Counted from the stretch's first letter, positions 1 to 12,380 are shown. The stretch: DNA of 64,000 bases from Escallonia rubra (GCA_033065855.1 JAVXUO010000075.1:1-64000), one strand, 5' to 3'. Translations and numbers: made by a program. Notes: generated by a model not told the origin, from the sequence alone.

Positions 1-119
1 AAGGATTTGCGTGTATTGGGAAATGCAATCTTCTGTTTCTAGGATATTATATTTTATTTTGCATGACCATTTTATTTTCCTTGCCTTCGTTACTAACTCC
101 CAGTAGTTATGCGCATCAG

Positions 120-2958
120 CTTTTTGTTGATCAAGTAGCCTCTCTGGACCTGAAGAGAACATTTCTATTCACGTTTCTGGGGCTGGTATTGGTTGGCCCG
201 ACATTGCACTTCTGGTAATGGATCTTGTATGCGTTAATCTTATAATGCCTGGGAACTGCTAATAAAGGATGTCAACTTCGTTACTGTACTTTCCTGCATC
301 TATAACATGCATACTTGTTTTACTTCAATTTTCTTGCAGCTGTTTCTCGATAAATGAGTGACGTAGTTATATGTTTTTTTTTAGATGCTGTGAATATATA
401 TCGCATACAAATCTGTCCATTCTATGGTGTCAATCACAATGCTAGATGTGAAAATTACATAGAACGAAAATTAAGAATAAATATTCATTTCAGTCTCTAG
501 TCACATGAAAACATGCCATGCCATGCCATTCTCATGATACTTTCTTGAAAGAGAAAATTTAGTGCAATGCTAATGTTACTAGTCTTGCAATATATGCTGG
601 AACTTCAACGAAGCCCCAGCCGCCTTATTCTAGTCCTATGAAAGAATAGAGGGCTTGGGCTGCGCTCAGCCAAGAAGGTAAAGGTCTTATTCTATTCTGA
701 TTACGAAACAGCAGCCTTGGAGCTCGGGCCATTGAATCATTTGCTCACTCCTGACTATGCTCTGCCCCTCACGCTTTTTGGGCTTACGGGGCAGTTTGTG
801 GTGCACTTCTAATTGGCCCATAAATCCCTTGTTTCTGCTATTAAGCAACTGGATCGAATAGAACTCACGTAACCTAGCTCTCCTACATGTACAATGACTA
901 TCAGAAATTGTTCGATATCAAAATTTGAGTACAAAATTGTGTGATTTGGGGCTGCATTTTCCGTAGGTAGGCTTGTGACTCCCAAATTTAATGAGCCTAC
1001 CTGCCAAGTACATTCTATCAGGTCCCTGAAGGAGCCAAGGAGTTAGTTGCTCGATCTCTGATCCAATATTCAAGCTCAGTATGATTGGTAAACTCTGCTT
1101 TTTATTTTGCAAGTGGCCTGAAGCTTACTGCTACTTGTGTGTATAGTGATGCGGGCTCAGGAACTTGATTTTTGTTACTGGTGAAGTGCTTATCAGCTTA
1201 TTATACCCAATTGGTTTCTGTGTTAACCTCTTCATATCTGATCAAGCTTGGTTTGTCTTCCATTTTACATGAACTACCTTAAGCGAGCCCAACTGAAACA
1301 ACCGCAGTCCAACTCAAGTAGCTTGGTTCATCTTGTAGATCAAACTAGAATGGTTTTAGTCGACAAGCTATCCGATAATCTTCATTTTGTCAATGTAATT
1401 GCACTTATTAAAATTTCTACATATTCAGGTACTTGTATCTGAGTAGATTGGTCACGATACCTGGAGCTTCAGGTGCTTTCTTGCGTCTTCTACTTGATCA
1501 GGTGATTTCTTGTCGTTATCTTTCTTATCATCTCATTATAGATTGATAGTGTTGGTACAATTCTGTTTCTTCCCTAACTATATTACCCTTGGAAACTGGA
1601 TCTTATGCAGTTCATCTTTGCTCCCACCTTCATTGGAGTTTTCTTATCTACATTAGTGACATTAGAGGGGAGGCCATCAGAAGTGAAGCCAAAGCTTCAA
1701 CAGGTGTTGTTATATGTACTTTCTTCTTTTTGTTTATTATACTTCACTCAGCGGTTGAATGCACTGAAATAGGGATTTATTCATTCGACGTGTGCTTTCA
1801 TTTTGTAGGAGTGGTTTCCTTCAGTGCTTGCAAATTGGCAACTGTGGATTCCGTTTCAGTTTCTCAATTTCCGATTTGTACCGCAGCAATTCCAGGTTTG
1901 GAAGGCACAATCCAGATTTCACTTTGTTTGATTTCAGAGTTTTAGCCTGCTTTTGAATCTAAATCATCAATTTGTTTCTTTCTTAGATCCATAGAATGTG
2001 CATCAGTGGCAGTGCATATCTGCATCCTTGTTAGAAAAGCTACTTCTACATCTATATGTGCGCAATTTTATAGCATCAGATAGTACAAGGAAAACCTACA
2101 AGTTACAAATAGTTGCAAAGTAGTACCTAGGTGAGAAGGAGCCTAAGTTACTTGGACTTGGTACGAGCGTCCGAGTCAGATACGTGTCCAAGTGTTGGAT
2201 TTGCCTAATTTTCAAAACCCAAGACACGGGGACACGGCAAAATATCTCTAATTATTACTATTTTTCAGTTACTCCTTAGGCAAAATGGTGCTTTCTGTGA
2301 GACACATTGTTTTAATGGAAATCTTATCTCATTTTAAAGCAATAAAGAATTAAAAGAAACCCTTTGAGATAGTGTTCTTAGTGGCATATCCTATGAGATG
2401 TGTCGGACACATATCCCATACCCACGTCCAAGTGTTGAATCTCCGACACGGGTACTTAACGCATTTTGAAGAGTCCATGCAACATAGGAAGGAGCTAATG
2501 GGCACTGCACAACTGGTAGGTATCTTTTCCATTTCACAAGCTAGTGATTGTTCCAGAATTGTAAGCCGCAGGGTTTGGAGGAAGCCAAACCCTCATAATG
2601 CACACATTAAGGTTATCATCCTGACGGCTCGCACTTCATGCTTTAAAAAATTTGAGTTGAGCCAGAATAGGAAAAATTTGTGTTTGTATGATGTCAAAGT
2701 ACCATCAGGTTCTAAATCTTTATCTTTCATTCTTTAACCATTAATGTTTCAAATAAAGTCCCCGTTTGATTCTTGGGTTGCATATCAGTCTATCAGCTTT
2801 GTTTATGCCTCTGTTCTTTTTTCCCAGTAGGTTGTATCAGAATGCCAATTCTCTTCCTTGCTTGCTCATTGTTACAGGTCCTTGCTGCTAATGTTGTTGC
2901 TTTAGCTTGGAATGTAATTCTCTCATACAAAGCTCACAAACAACTTCTTGCAAAATAG
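120..2958 (+). CDS. Mpv17/PMP22 family membrane protein, 3' part (5' end outside window)
   Basis: Five exons can be joined in one open frame: 120-214, 1429-1501, 1611-1703, 1809-1895 and 2878-2958 (142 codons plus stop TAG). Every junction has GT/AG borders and the phases fit. The product contains the Mpv17/PMP22 family C-terminal signature: DLKRTFLFTFLGLVLVGPTL, then LYLSRLVTIPGASGAF, then the WIPFQFLNFRFVPQQFQ block and the terminal VVALAWNVILSYKAHKQ stretch. Family members are small four-helix proteins of peroxisomal, mitochondrial or chloroplast inner membranes, thought to form channels; the specific role is not known from sequence. A CAG directly precedes position 120, so the upstream exon(s) lie left of the window. 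Introns 1 (1.2 kb) and 4 (1 kb) are long; intron 4 holds a dispersed repeat. No stop or frameshift is visible, so this is probably a functional gene. The exon structure is inferred from homology and would be settled by RNA-seq. Confidence 0.9.
2148..2500. repeat. Dispersed repeat with gtgtcc/cggacac motifs inside Mpv17-like intron 4
   Basis: Two blocks rich in tgtcc, ggacac and cgacacggg motifs (about 2148-2236 and 2395-2490) flank an AT-rich centre within the last intron of the Mpv17-like gene. The second block has the order tgtcggacacatatccca, cgacacgggtacttaa, then agagtccatgcaacat, which I recall as a frequent plant intergenic or 3'UTR repeat. No terminal inverted repeat or target duplication could be defined, so the element class is open. 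Confidence 0.3.
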
Positions 2959-3102
2959 GTATGGTTTGCTTTTATTAGGAAAACATGAAGTTTGATTCCA
3001 AACTACTTTGGATAAGGTTAGAGATTGCAGGCATGATTCTACTTAGTTGCAATATATGAAAGGTGCTCTCTTATTCTGACATCTCTCTGAAACCCTAGCC
3101 AC

Positions 3103-3129
3103 CTCTCTCTCTCTCTCTCGCGCGCGCGC
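3103..3129. repeat. Compound (CT)n(CG)n microsatellite
   Basis: An uninterrupted CT run (3103-3119) passes directly into alternating CG (3119-3129), just downstream of the Mpv17-like gene. Confidence 0.9.
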
Positions 3130-3590
3130 CTTTTGTTCTTCCTTGTCGTTATCCCTCTTAGAGGATTTCCTTTTCCCGCCATGGATTTGGGGTTCTTATT
3201 CTTTGTTTTGGGCTCTTCTCCTTCAAGAGATCTCTCTTCATGCCTTTAGAGTTGATTGGAGTTCGTGCTCTTTTGGCTCGTCGGAGCAGAGGTCAGATGG
3301 AGGTGTCTTGTTCGATGGTGATTGGGGGTGGAACTGATCCTGATTGAGGCCGTGCTTCAAGAAGAAGGTGAGTTGAGCATGGCAGGTGGCTGGATTAGCT
3401 CCTTTGTGTTGAAGTTTCATTCAGGCTCCTCTGTGTTGAAGAAGGTGAGTCCGTGCTTCAAGGAGGTGGGTCGAGCATCGGTAGTGCTGTTTGGCGTGTG
3501 ATGGAGTTTGTGGAGGTCTTTGTTAGGCGATCTGCTGGCTGTGTTCTTTGGATGGCTTGATATTTAAATATCTACCAGATTGGGCAGGGA
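3130..3590. other. Unassigned intergenic sequence with short internal duplication
   Basis: No convincing gene. The words ccgtgcttcaag and gtgttgaag recur around 3348-3360, 3409-3418, 3433-3441 and 3452-3463, suggesting a small decayed local duplication. Short ORFs here resemble no family I know. Confidence 0.4.
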
Positions 3591-3599
3591 CTTCGTGGG

Positions 3600-4740
3600 T
3601 TTCTATGGCGGTATACACACAAATTTTGTGTCTAGACTGCAAGACGAGAAATAATTGTACAAAATTTAATTTATCAAAAATTGAAGGGTTACACCACTGA
3701 TTTCTACGCAAAATAAATGTAAAAATCCTTTGATTCGATAATGTTCTAAGGGCTTAAACAGTTTGATCTTGAAAGGCGGACTTTGATTTTTTCCATCTTT
3801 GCGGTTAACAGATTGTTGAAACGATACTTGATCTAGGGCTTTAAGGCTTTATCCCGAACAAGTGTGGCTATCCTTGACTTGTAGAATCACCAGCGTTGAA
3901 GGCGAATTCCTCTTTGATTCAAGATAAAAAAAGAAAATAGTCTTCGTGTCTTGGAAGTGCTCGATTGAAGTAGTGCGTATTGTTCTTCAAATGAAGCACA
4001 AAGCGTGAGACGACAGAGTTATAGCAGAGCTTTGATTTTGATTTTGATTGTGAGACTGTGTGTCCTTCTCTACCCCAAGTCCTTTATTTATAAGTAAGAC
4101 GGTTCCTAATTTCGGAAAACCCATGATTAAAGAGATTTTGTCCCCCTTTAATCTTGAAATTATTCTTGGTCAAAAATTGACGGTTGATCAGACTAGTTTG
4201 TTGGACCTTTAAGTTGGGTTTGGTCCATACCACAGCACTTGAACCTGCTTTAGTTGCGACGTTGAATATATCACCGGTCAATGAAATTTTGTATTATTGA
4301 CTAGTACAAATACTTTCGGTTCTTACAGGCGGGTTGGGCTAGCCCTGGCTGGCGTTGTTTGGACGAAGGATTTCTGTTTTGTAAATTCTGGACGGGGTCA
4401 CACTCTGTGTGAATGGGTTTGTAGTCAAGTTACACATCGAATAATATTATGTATGTGGAAGGTGTTATTGATACAGGATAGTTTGCTTTATAAAGAATTA
4501 TCCGTTGAGGGCGAACGACAATATTTAAATGTTCACAAATATAATTGATCAAACCATATTAAACATCTTTGTTGACCTTGATTGAGGATGCTTATTCTCA
4601 GTAGCCTTTAGCCTGTGAGCTTGCAGTTCCAAGCATTTGATTGATGACGCGTCTTGACTCGCTAAGTGCGATAATATCGAGAGAATCTCGGGTATCTTAA
4701 CAGCAACTCAAGATTGATCCTTCTTGATGTTGACATTTTT
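3600..4740 (-). mobile_element. Candidate solo LTR or LTR fragment (copia-like), minus orientation
   Basis: Read on the minus strand, this stretch has the anatomy of an LTR. A U3-like AT-rich part is followed by a TATA-like motif (cttataaataaagg, near 4080-4095), then a long untranslated-type segment ending in tgtgtgtatacc near 3605. There is no pol homology on either side. Exact TG/CA ends and a target duplication could not be fixed, so class and borders are inference. Confidence 0.3.
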
Positions 4741-4779
4741 ATATTTGAACCTTTATTGTTAAAAAATGGCTAAATCACT

Positions 4780-4887
4780 TTGGGTGTGCTTAGAATTGAA
4801 GCTATTATTTTTTGGCTAGATTCATCTGAATTGCCATGTTTTAAGACTCTTGGGTGTGTTTAGAATTGAAGCTATTATTTTTTGGCT
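4780..4887. repeat. 38-bp direct duplication, period 70
   Basis: Positions 4780-4817 and 4850-4887 are identical except for one c/t difference (gtgtgct versus gtgtgtt). The spacer is 32 bp. It is non-coding. Confidence 0.9.
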
Positions 4888-7768
4888 CTACTTGTTTTTT
4901 CTTAAGCTTAATATTATTGTTTTAGGCCATGTTCAGTCTATTCTCTTATTGTCCAAGAAGTTGACAATATATGTCATCTCTTCACAGATTTCACTTTCCC
5001 TGTCCAATTATGAGGTGAATGAATGCTATAATATCACTTATTAGTATTATCATAAAGATTGGACACAAAGGCTATCTTTGGTTTTCTGAACTGCTTGCGA
5101 CGAGAATGTATTCCAACAAATTATTTTTGATGCAAAAAACGACTCCAATGGCTTAGGACTTATAAGTATGAATGCTTTTATCTTGTATTTATGACCTCCA
5201 CCTTAACATGTATCAAGGACTTCGATTCTATTCCATCTCTTGGCCTGGTCTTTCTTCCATCATTCTTTTTGGTGATTTTTGGGGGCGGAGGTGTCAGATG
5301 AAGTATCCTACTTAGTGATGATCTTAGCTTAAAGAAAGGGAATTGATAATCCCTCCCCAATATTGAGCTAACCCACTCCACCCTGCCTCAGATGAATAGT
5401 TCCAGTTTGTAGTGAGCGAGTTCAATTGAGGAGTGGGATGATCATCTCCTTACAGAATTAAAATTGGTAAAAGAACATAATCTTATTGAAGTCCCAAACT
5501 CCACATTGGAGGTCAAACACCCCATTATGCTTTCAAGCTACCCAATAGGACATGTCAGGCACCATGGGTGTAATGAAAATGCTCACTTTCTGCATGACGG
5601 TAGCATTCCGAAAATAGTCAGTTTGCAGAGAACAATGTGTCGTACATGCACATGCACAAGATTCCTGATATTGCAGGGTCTGGAGAGGGACAGATGTACA
5701 TAGCATTACCCTTGCTTTTCCAGAGCGGTTGTTTACGCATTTTGAACCTTGACCTCCAGGCCTTAATAGAGCATACTTACAGTTGCGCCGAGGCTCACCC
5801 TCCAACGAAGTCTATTAGTCTACATTTGAACTCTGTATTTTTTCTCCGTTTCTTCTTACTGTTTAGCAAAATTACTTTCTGAGTTGGTGAGGGGTGAGAA
5901 GAGAGCGCAAATTCCTTTCTTTATCATGCTGAGGCTTTTCAATTTAGCGGACAAAAAATTAACAACAAAGAATTGGCAGTATCAGCACTGATATACGCTC
6001 AGGTGCTAAATTACATTGACAAAGTACGTATGGATGATAGATCTATTTGTCACAGTGAGGGCATAGTGTACAGTTGTGAGAAATAAGCAACTATATGCAC
6101 TCGTGCTTGAGTATCGGGTCGTGCATGTTGGTTTATACTACTAGTTAACATATAAAGCTCTGAGGTGATTTACTGGATTTATTTTGTGTACCCAATATGT
6201 ATATACCTTTTAGCATGTAATTCGACCCGTTTAGGTTGGTCATTGTGCCTAAAACTTGCTTTTCTTTCTGGAAAAGGCGGTCGTCTTAAAGCTGCTCTAT
6301 TCAAGTATATTTTATGACTGTAAGTGCCAAGTAATGAGAAGAATGAATTGCATGGGTTTTCTGCTTGTTTTAGTTTTTGGTTGAACTAGAATTTGTAGTC
6401 ATTTCTGAGTACTGAATATGCAGGTTGCGCAGTTACCTGATTGGTTTTTGTCAACAGAGTATGGACTTGGGACCTTCTTAGTTTACTGATCCAATTTTTA
6501 TTGAATTAGGTTATGCGAATTAGAATTGTACTTGTTACTTGTGACTTTGGTGAAGGCTTGTTCAGTCCTGTTATATAGATAACAAACAGTGCTGTATTTT
6601 CTCAATTGGTTCCCAGATATTATGTATTCTTGGGCAGATCATAGCAGAGACAACATAATACTAACTTATCATTGTAAGAGCCCAGAGACTTCTTGTTAGC
6701 ATGCAGTTGTTGTCGAGGGTGCTTTTGTCGAGACCTCATTTTTAACCTACATCGCACGTGTTCCCAGCTGCTATACGCTCCATGTGTAGCAACTTCAAAA
6801 AGTGCTTGTTTTGGTGTGTGGTGGGGGTTGGTGAGTCAGGTAAGCATTAAGGATCTGTACGGCCTTGGATGCAGCCTAGAGAATGATATGTTCTGGGGGA
6901 TTGCGGCGATGCTAGTCATGAAGTTAGGTGTAAAAAGAGTATCCAAGATTATGATACAGTACTTTTTTTTGGTTATCATAAGAGCTACACAAGGAAAAGA
7001 AAACCGCAGAAGAACAGAACACAATCTAAAGCTATCCTATTCCGAGATGCTCCAGGTCTTTCGAGCAGATGGGCTTGAGCTCTTTAGGGCGGTTGAGCGA
7101 CCACTGTGGTGGGTCGGAGGGAGTTTCTGATGGCCATGCTTGCCATCCAGTGAGCTGCCATTGTGGTGCCTCGAGGTCCATATTCAATATTGATTTGGGG
7201 ACTGGAGTGAAGCATATTGCAGGTGTCCTGAATGAAGTGGCTACATTTCCAGGGTCCAGACTTATTTCATATAGCTTGAATAATTCCGTGGGATTGAAGT
7301 GATGAGATTTTGTCGTTTTGGCAGCCACGTGAATGGCCTCAGCCTCTTAATAATTAGCTTCATGAAGTTCATAGTAGCATCTTTCTCCAGAAGTTAGCTC
7401 ACCGGAGTTGTTTCTCAGCAGGAAGCCAGCAGCACCTTGTGCTTTTCGAGTGGCTTATCATTCTACTGATCTTATTCGAGGGTATCATGTAACATTCGTG
7501 GGGATAGCTTGGTTGAAGGCTTTAATCAAGACTTTTTATCCCACTTTCTATCCCTCAACCTTCCGGATAATCCTATCTTTGCAGAGTAAGCTTCTTGGAC
7601 CTGTGCCATAGAGTGGGCATACCAGATACTTGGCAGCTTGAGCCCTCGGGGGATTCTGAAGTTTATCTTCTCTTGGCGGATACGAAAGATCACCCGGTCG
7701 AGAACGATAGCTGGCCCACCGTAACTTGTGTTTTGCGTCGTGGAAGTTCAGTCGATTCCAAGACTTAC
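4888..7768. other. Intergenic sequence, no recognisable gene
   Basis: About 2.9 kb of AT-rich DNA. The ORFs (up to 145 codons near 6693-7130) have no family motif, no supporting splice structure and no paralogue in the window. I see no tRNA, rRNA or transposon termini. Confidence 0.5.
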
Positions 7769-8067
7769 GAACCATGCTTTGCTTGACCAAATGAGTCCAC
7801 AATGTCGAATATATATTTTCTTAATAAACGTTCAAGGCGCGAGTTTAGGCATCCACACATAATTCCATGGTAAGTGTACTCAATTTCTTGTCCGCTTCCC
7901 TTTGTGACCCATGTATATGTGATGCATATGGCATCTAGGAGTTGATTTTAGTGCAAGACTGACTGAGTTCCACAAAAAGGATCTACCGCCTCTCAGTCAT
8001 GGAGGAGCCGCAAGTCAAGTCAACGAATGCCTTGGTTTAAAATTATAAGCGGCTCCTGAAATTCTAA

Positions 8068-8357
8068 GTACGCTTATCATATTCGTTTTCTGGTTTTAGC
8101 AATGATGATGAAAAAGATTCTTTTTGCGTACTTTTATCATTTTCTGTTTTCGTTTTGTATAAAATTACTCAAATTGTAACAAAAAATTGAATACATCTAA
8201 TAGGTGTTTTCAGCTTTTTTCACTTAAAACTTAACTCAATATAAGAAAAAATAACTAATTTTTTTTTTGTGAAACTGATAAAAGTACATGAATGGAATGT
8301 CAAAATGAATATGAAAATCATGAAAATGAAAAAAGAAAACAAATATGGTAAGCGTAC
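8068..8357. mobile_element. MITE-like insertion with terminal inverted repeats inside copy A
   Basis: The 290-bp segment starts gtacgcttatcatattcg and ends with the inverted counterpart (aaatatggtaagcgtac). Its interior is AT-rich and non-coding. The sister copy lacks it: at 9160-9172 the flanks join directly (agtctaaa then agttggtgg). That gives an internal empty site and shows the insertion followed the duplication. The superfamily is unclear because the target duplication cannot be told apart from the gtac ends. Confidence 0.7.
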
Positions 8358-8540
8358 GGGTTGGTCGCTGCTATTTGTTCTACTACTAAGCTCTATTGCT
8401 ACTCATTTCAAAATTTCCGTATTCAAACTCTACTTCCTTGATTACCATTACCAACATTTTATATATGCCCGTTACATTTTTCATTACAACTAAATAAGTA
8501 TAAACGTCGAAGCAAAAACGTCAAAACTTTGCCCTTGGGC

Positions 8541-8595
8541 TTCGATTGGGCCACTGTCTTATGACGTGGTTTCGATTGGGCCACTGTCTTATGAC
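8541..8595. repeat. 25-bp exact direct repeat, period 30
   Basis: The text from ttcgattgggccactg through cttatgac at 8541-8565 recurs at 8571-8595. Copy B has only a single version of this motif (near 9303), so the duplication is specific to copy A. Confidence 0.9.
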
Positions 8596-8615
8596 ATCTC
8601 GACTTAATGCGAATG

Positions 8616-8638
8616 ACACACACACACACACACACACC
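8616..8638. repeat. (AC)n microsatellite
   Basis: A CA run of about 11 units lies exactly where copy B has the LINE poly-T tract, so it may have replaced a decayed LINE tail. Confidence 0.85.
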
Positions 8639-8839
8639 GGTGATTAATCATGTTTGGAGGGTTACAATCTTTATGAATATCAGACATAACAAAGTATGGT
8701 TCCCTCTTTCACTTAGACTTAAAGTTTATTACATTTCATAACAAATCTCGCTATGTTATTGATTAGATTATTGTCGGGAAGCCTAACCAATGTAAACATA
8801 CAAAAGTCGTGATAATGAACTAAGTCAAATAGTTATCAT

Positions 8840-9556
8840 GAACCGTGCTTGACTTAAAAGGTCCACAATGTCGAATAGTTCTTGGAAAATGGACGAAAAC
8901 TTTTCAAGTGCTAACTGAATATCGCATTTTCTCAATAAACGTTCAAGGTGCGAGTTCAGGCATCCACACATAATTCCATGGTAAGTGCTTAGTTTCTTGC
9001 CCGCTTCCCTTGTGACCCATGTGTTACGCTTCTTCTAGCTACCTACCGCCTCTTAGTCAAATTCATCTCATCGCTTGTGTCATCAGATCCTTCTGGAGGA
9101 GTGGAGGAGTTGTAAGTCAAGTCAATGAATAACTTTTTTACAATTATAAGCGCCTCCTTAAAGTCTAAAAGTTGGTGGCTGCTGTTTGTTGTACTACTGA
9201 GCTGTCCATCTATTCATTTCAAAATTTCCCTATCAAAGCCTAATCTTTTCCATTTTCCATTGCAACCACACAAGTTTAAATGTCAAGTGATTGCCCTTAG
9301 GTTTCGGTTGGGCCACTCCCTTGGACGCCTGGACTCGGTGCGAATGACCTTTTTTTTTTTTTTTTGGGGATCAAAGAGAATAGTGTTTATTCATGTCGAG
9401 GGTTACAATATTTGAGGATGACATGCATACGATGCTTCTTCCATCCACACTTTAAAGTCCATTACGTTGTGTGTAAATCACGCTAATTCATATACTACAC
9501 GATTGCCGGTACGCATAGCAACGAAACATACAAGAGTTATTACGGTGAACTAAGTT
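8840..9556. repeat. Diverged tandem duplication, copy B
   Basis: Sister of 7769-8839. It runs without a break into the L1 LINE relic: the host-type part ends at the poly-T (9350-9365), followed by the LINE 3' tail. Copy A shows the same host/LINE order but stops at the point matching about 9556, as expected if a segment with one breakpoint inside the LINE was tandemly duplicated. Confidence 0.8.
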
Positions 9557-11970
9557 CCTGGAATTTCTCTATAATGCACACAATACTCGTAGATTTTCCT
9601 CTGAATTGACGCATTACCTCCAAGTTGAGCAAACCAAAATTCACAATCCAAACCAAATTTAACCGCTTCCTAAGCTGCCACCACAACTGCATGCTCTGCT
9701 TCTATATTAATGGAGTTTTCTTGGACGTAACTGTCATTACCGTACCATTATACTCTCTTAAAACTACTCCACATCCCATAGAGCGATCTTCTTGAAATAA
9801 TGCCGCATCAGAATTTATCTTGACAAAATTTTTAAGGGTGGTTGCCATACCTTTGGTACTATGCCCATCATTTTTCGGATACGAATTTGTGCATTTATGT
9901 ACTTCTTAATGAATCTGGTTGTTTTTGTGTATATCCGGTGCTTTGTTTGAGCTCCACAAAAAATGATTTCCTTCCTAATACATCGTAATTGCCAACATAG
10001 AACTACCAGCATTTCTATCTCCAATCCATCCACGGCCTGCAACATTCTTCGAACTTCAAATGCGATCCTGTTTTGTAAGTGTAAAGGATCTAAGAGCAAA
10101 GTGCCTAGACTTGTCTAGCCATGGAGCAATCCCCAAGAGCGTGGAAGATAGTTTCTTCGTCCTTTCCACATACTGGACAATCCAATTGAGTCGGTACCTT
10201 CTTTCTTGAAGATTTCCCATGGTAGGTAGTATATTCAAACAAGCATGCGACTCAAAAAGTTTGAGGTTATTCAGGACTTTTAGTTCGAAAAGAAGTTCCA
10301 TGTTGCTTTACTACTGTGGCTAGCTTCTCCTGTATCAAGATTCATTTGTTGCGTTAGTCCTTGATCCATCGCCACCCTATAAGCACCGGTAGAAAGGGAA
10401 TAGGCCGTCTATTGGATAATGCCAAACCAACTAGTCATTACAAGCATTACCGATGGGAATTTTCTTAATCAGTAAAGCATCACGGAGCTGAAAATTTTGG
10501 TTAATAAGATATGCTTTCAATTTTCTAGTATCCTTGTTCATCAGCTCTTCAAATGCCGCTTCCTTACATAAATGCCTAGCAGATGATTGAACCTTACAAG
10601 TAACTGGTAAGGGTATCCACCTATTATGCGATAATTGTATGCTTCTTCCATCTCCAACCCTCCATCTCGTTCCCGCTAATAAGATCGGTTTAGCAGCCAT
10701 GATACTTCTTCAAGTTAGTGACGGTCTAGAGCCAAGTTGAGCCTCGGAGAAGTTGCCTTCTAAGCTTGCAAAAGAGTAAAAAAAAACAATGATTTGTAAC
10801 CAACCTTCACCTTTGTTTTGCTGGTAGTGCTAAATTGACAGCTTTGAGACAACCAAATCATAGACCTCCTTCATCCTTTGTACAACAAAGTTTTGCCCAA
10901 CTCATCCAATGCATCTTCTTATGCCCGTTGTCCATGCCCCACCAAAAATTGCTCATCGTGCCTTCTAGCTCCATGCATAAATAGTTCAGTAGTTTGAAAC
11001 ATTCCATAGCATATGGGGGGTCGCTTGTAAAACTGATTTGATAAGTATCTCTTGTTGTGCCTTTGAAAAAATTTACTCGACCATCCTTCTATTTTCCTCC
11101 ACATTCTTTCCTTGATGGAGCTGTACACCTCACTTTTGTACCTTTCCTAGCTACCACCGCCGGTAATCCCAAATACTTCTCATGCAAATCTACAACTTGG
11201 ATTCCCAACAAGTTACTTACGGCATCCTTTGCCGCAGCTGGTGTATTTTTTATTTTTTTTTCTAAAAAACAATGTTGGATATCTGGAGATTAACATGCTG
11301 GCCCGACGCTATAAAGCTTTAATATTCTTAGTACTTATGCAGCTTCCTCTGTTGTAACTTTAAAGAATAACAGTTTGTCGTCTCCAAAAAACAGATGTGA
11401 AATGGCAACGCAATCTCGGTTAGCCTCGACACCATGAATGGAATTTGTTGCCTCGGTAGCTTAAAGAGAGCATAAAAACCTTCTGCACACACTAGAAAAA
11501 GATAAGGAGAAACTTTCACGAAGTCCCCTGTTAGGCAAAAAGTAACCTAATTGCTTATTGTTCAATAAGATGGAATAAGAAATTGTGGAAATGCACTAGA
11601 ATTTTTGAGCTATCCATTTTTTGTCAAAACCCATTCTAGCATCGCACTCAAGAAAATCCATTCCACCCTATATAAGCCTTGCTAATATCTCATTTTAAGT
11701 GCTTCTATCCCATCTGTTACCCCGAACTTAGATACTGATTAAATTCATACGCTACTAACACATTATCATTGAAAAGAAGAGACGGTATAAACGCAATTTG
11801 GCATGTGGAAATGCAAGAAGGAAGAGCAACTTTGAATCTGTTGGCTGAAGTCCTGGAGACTACTTTATAAATGATGTTACAAGGACTTATAGGCGAAAAT
11901 TGTGACACTTTTTCTGGATTTTGACACTTTGGAATTAGCACAATATGAGTGTAGTTAATTTTTGGGTTAA
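9350..11970 (-). pseudogene. 5'-truncated L1-type LINE (RT to RNase H) relic
   Basis: Minus-strand fragments follow L1 ORF2 order. The RT part is at about 11970-11720 (THIVLIPKCQNPEKVSQF, SPCNIIYKVVSRTSANR), and an RT continuation with KVSPYLFLVCAEGFYALF at 11519-11328. A post-RT block with ERMWRKIEGWSSKFF follows at 11128-10919, and the RWRVGDGRSIQL block at 10700-10600. A zf-RVT-like segment (ACLNILPTMGNL) is at about 10240, and an RNase H-like remainder at 10099-9600. The 16-nt poly-T at 9350-9365 is the poly-A tail on the minus strand. Frames are broken repeatedly, and endonuclease and ORF1 are absent. The 5' border at about 11965 coincides with a different repeat terminus, so the element may have been truncated there or cut by it. 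Confidence 0.8.
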
Positions 11971-12380
11971 ATACACGTAGGTACCCTGAAACTATCACAA
12001 AGTCTTACTTGAGGGTCCTAAAGTTTAATTTTTACATATAAAGGCCTTTAACTCCAAAATTGCAACAAGTAAGGACATCCGTCTAAATTCCTAACGATTC
12101 GGCCCTTCCCGTCAGGGGCATTTTTGGGAACTCATATTTAATTTTTTATTGTAAAATCCCTTGATTTTTAGAACTCTAATCTATTAATATTTGGAACCCT
12201 AAAATTGGCATTGTTTCACTCATACCAAATATGGAGACAACAGATTTCAATTCAACCACCAAAACCCCAATCCTTAAAGCTCGAATGTGATTTTTAGTCC
12301 AAAGCCATTCTTGTGATTTGTACCGTGGCTCGCACCATAGCCATTCTTGTGACAGCGAAAGAATTTCCAGTGTGCTGAGG
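11965..12380. mobile_element. MULE-like terminus (single end) abutting the LINE
   Basis: Starts gggttaaatacacgtaggta and continues with text of the same style as the bounded MULE ends elsewhere in the window (gggttaattaca..., with later caaaattg and tccgtc motifs). I could not find a matching inverted end to the right before 13.5 kb. It is either a truncated element or a family with very diverged ends. Confidence 0.35.

Larger units (their letters stand above)
7769..8839. repeat. Diverged tandem duplication, copy A
   Basis: This block aligns along its whole length with 8840-9556. Shared anchors in the same order are gtccacaatgtcgaat (7795 / 8861), caataaacgttcaagg-type text (about 7822 / 8933), catccacacataattccatg (7850 / 8959), aagtcaagtcaa (8012 / 9113), attcatttcaaaattt-type text (about 8402 / 9212), gggccactg/ccc (8549 / 9310) and gagggttacaat (8658 / 9398). 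Copy A is longer because it holds a 290-bp insertion and a 30-bp internal duplication. Its right end (8640-8839) matches the 3' tail of the neighbouring L1 LINE. Confidence 0.8.

Noticed and set aside
3104-3337. First exon of a gene after the CT/CG tract (MSLSLLEDFLFPPW)
   Set aside because: No downstream exon or homologue recognised; the nearby words are a local duplication.
6693-7130. 145-codon ORF as a possible gene
   Set aside because: No family motif, low-complexity ends, overlapped by a minus-strand ORF, and no splice partners.
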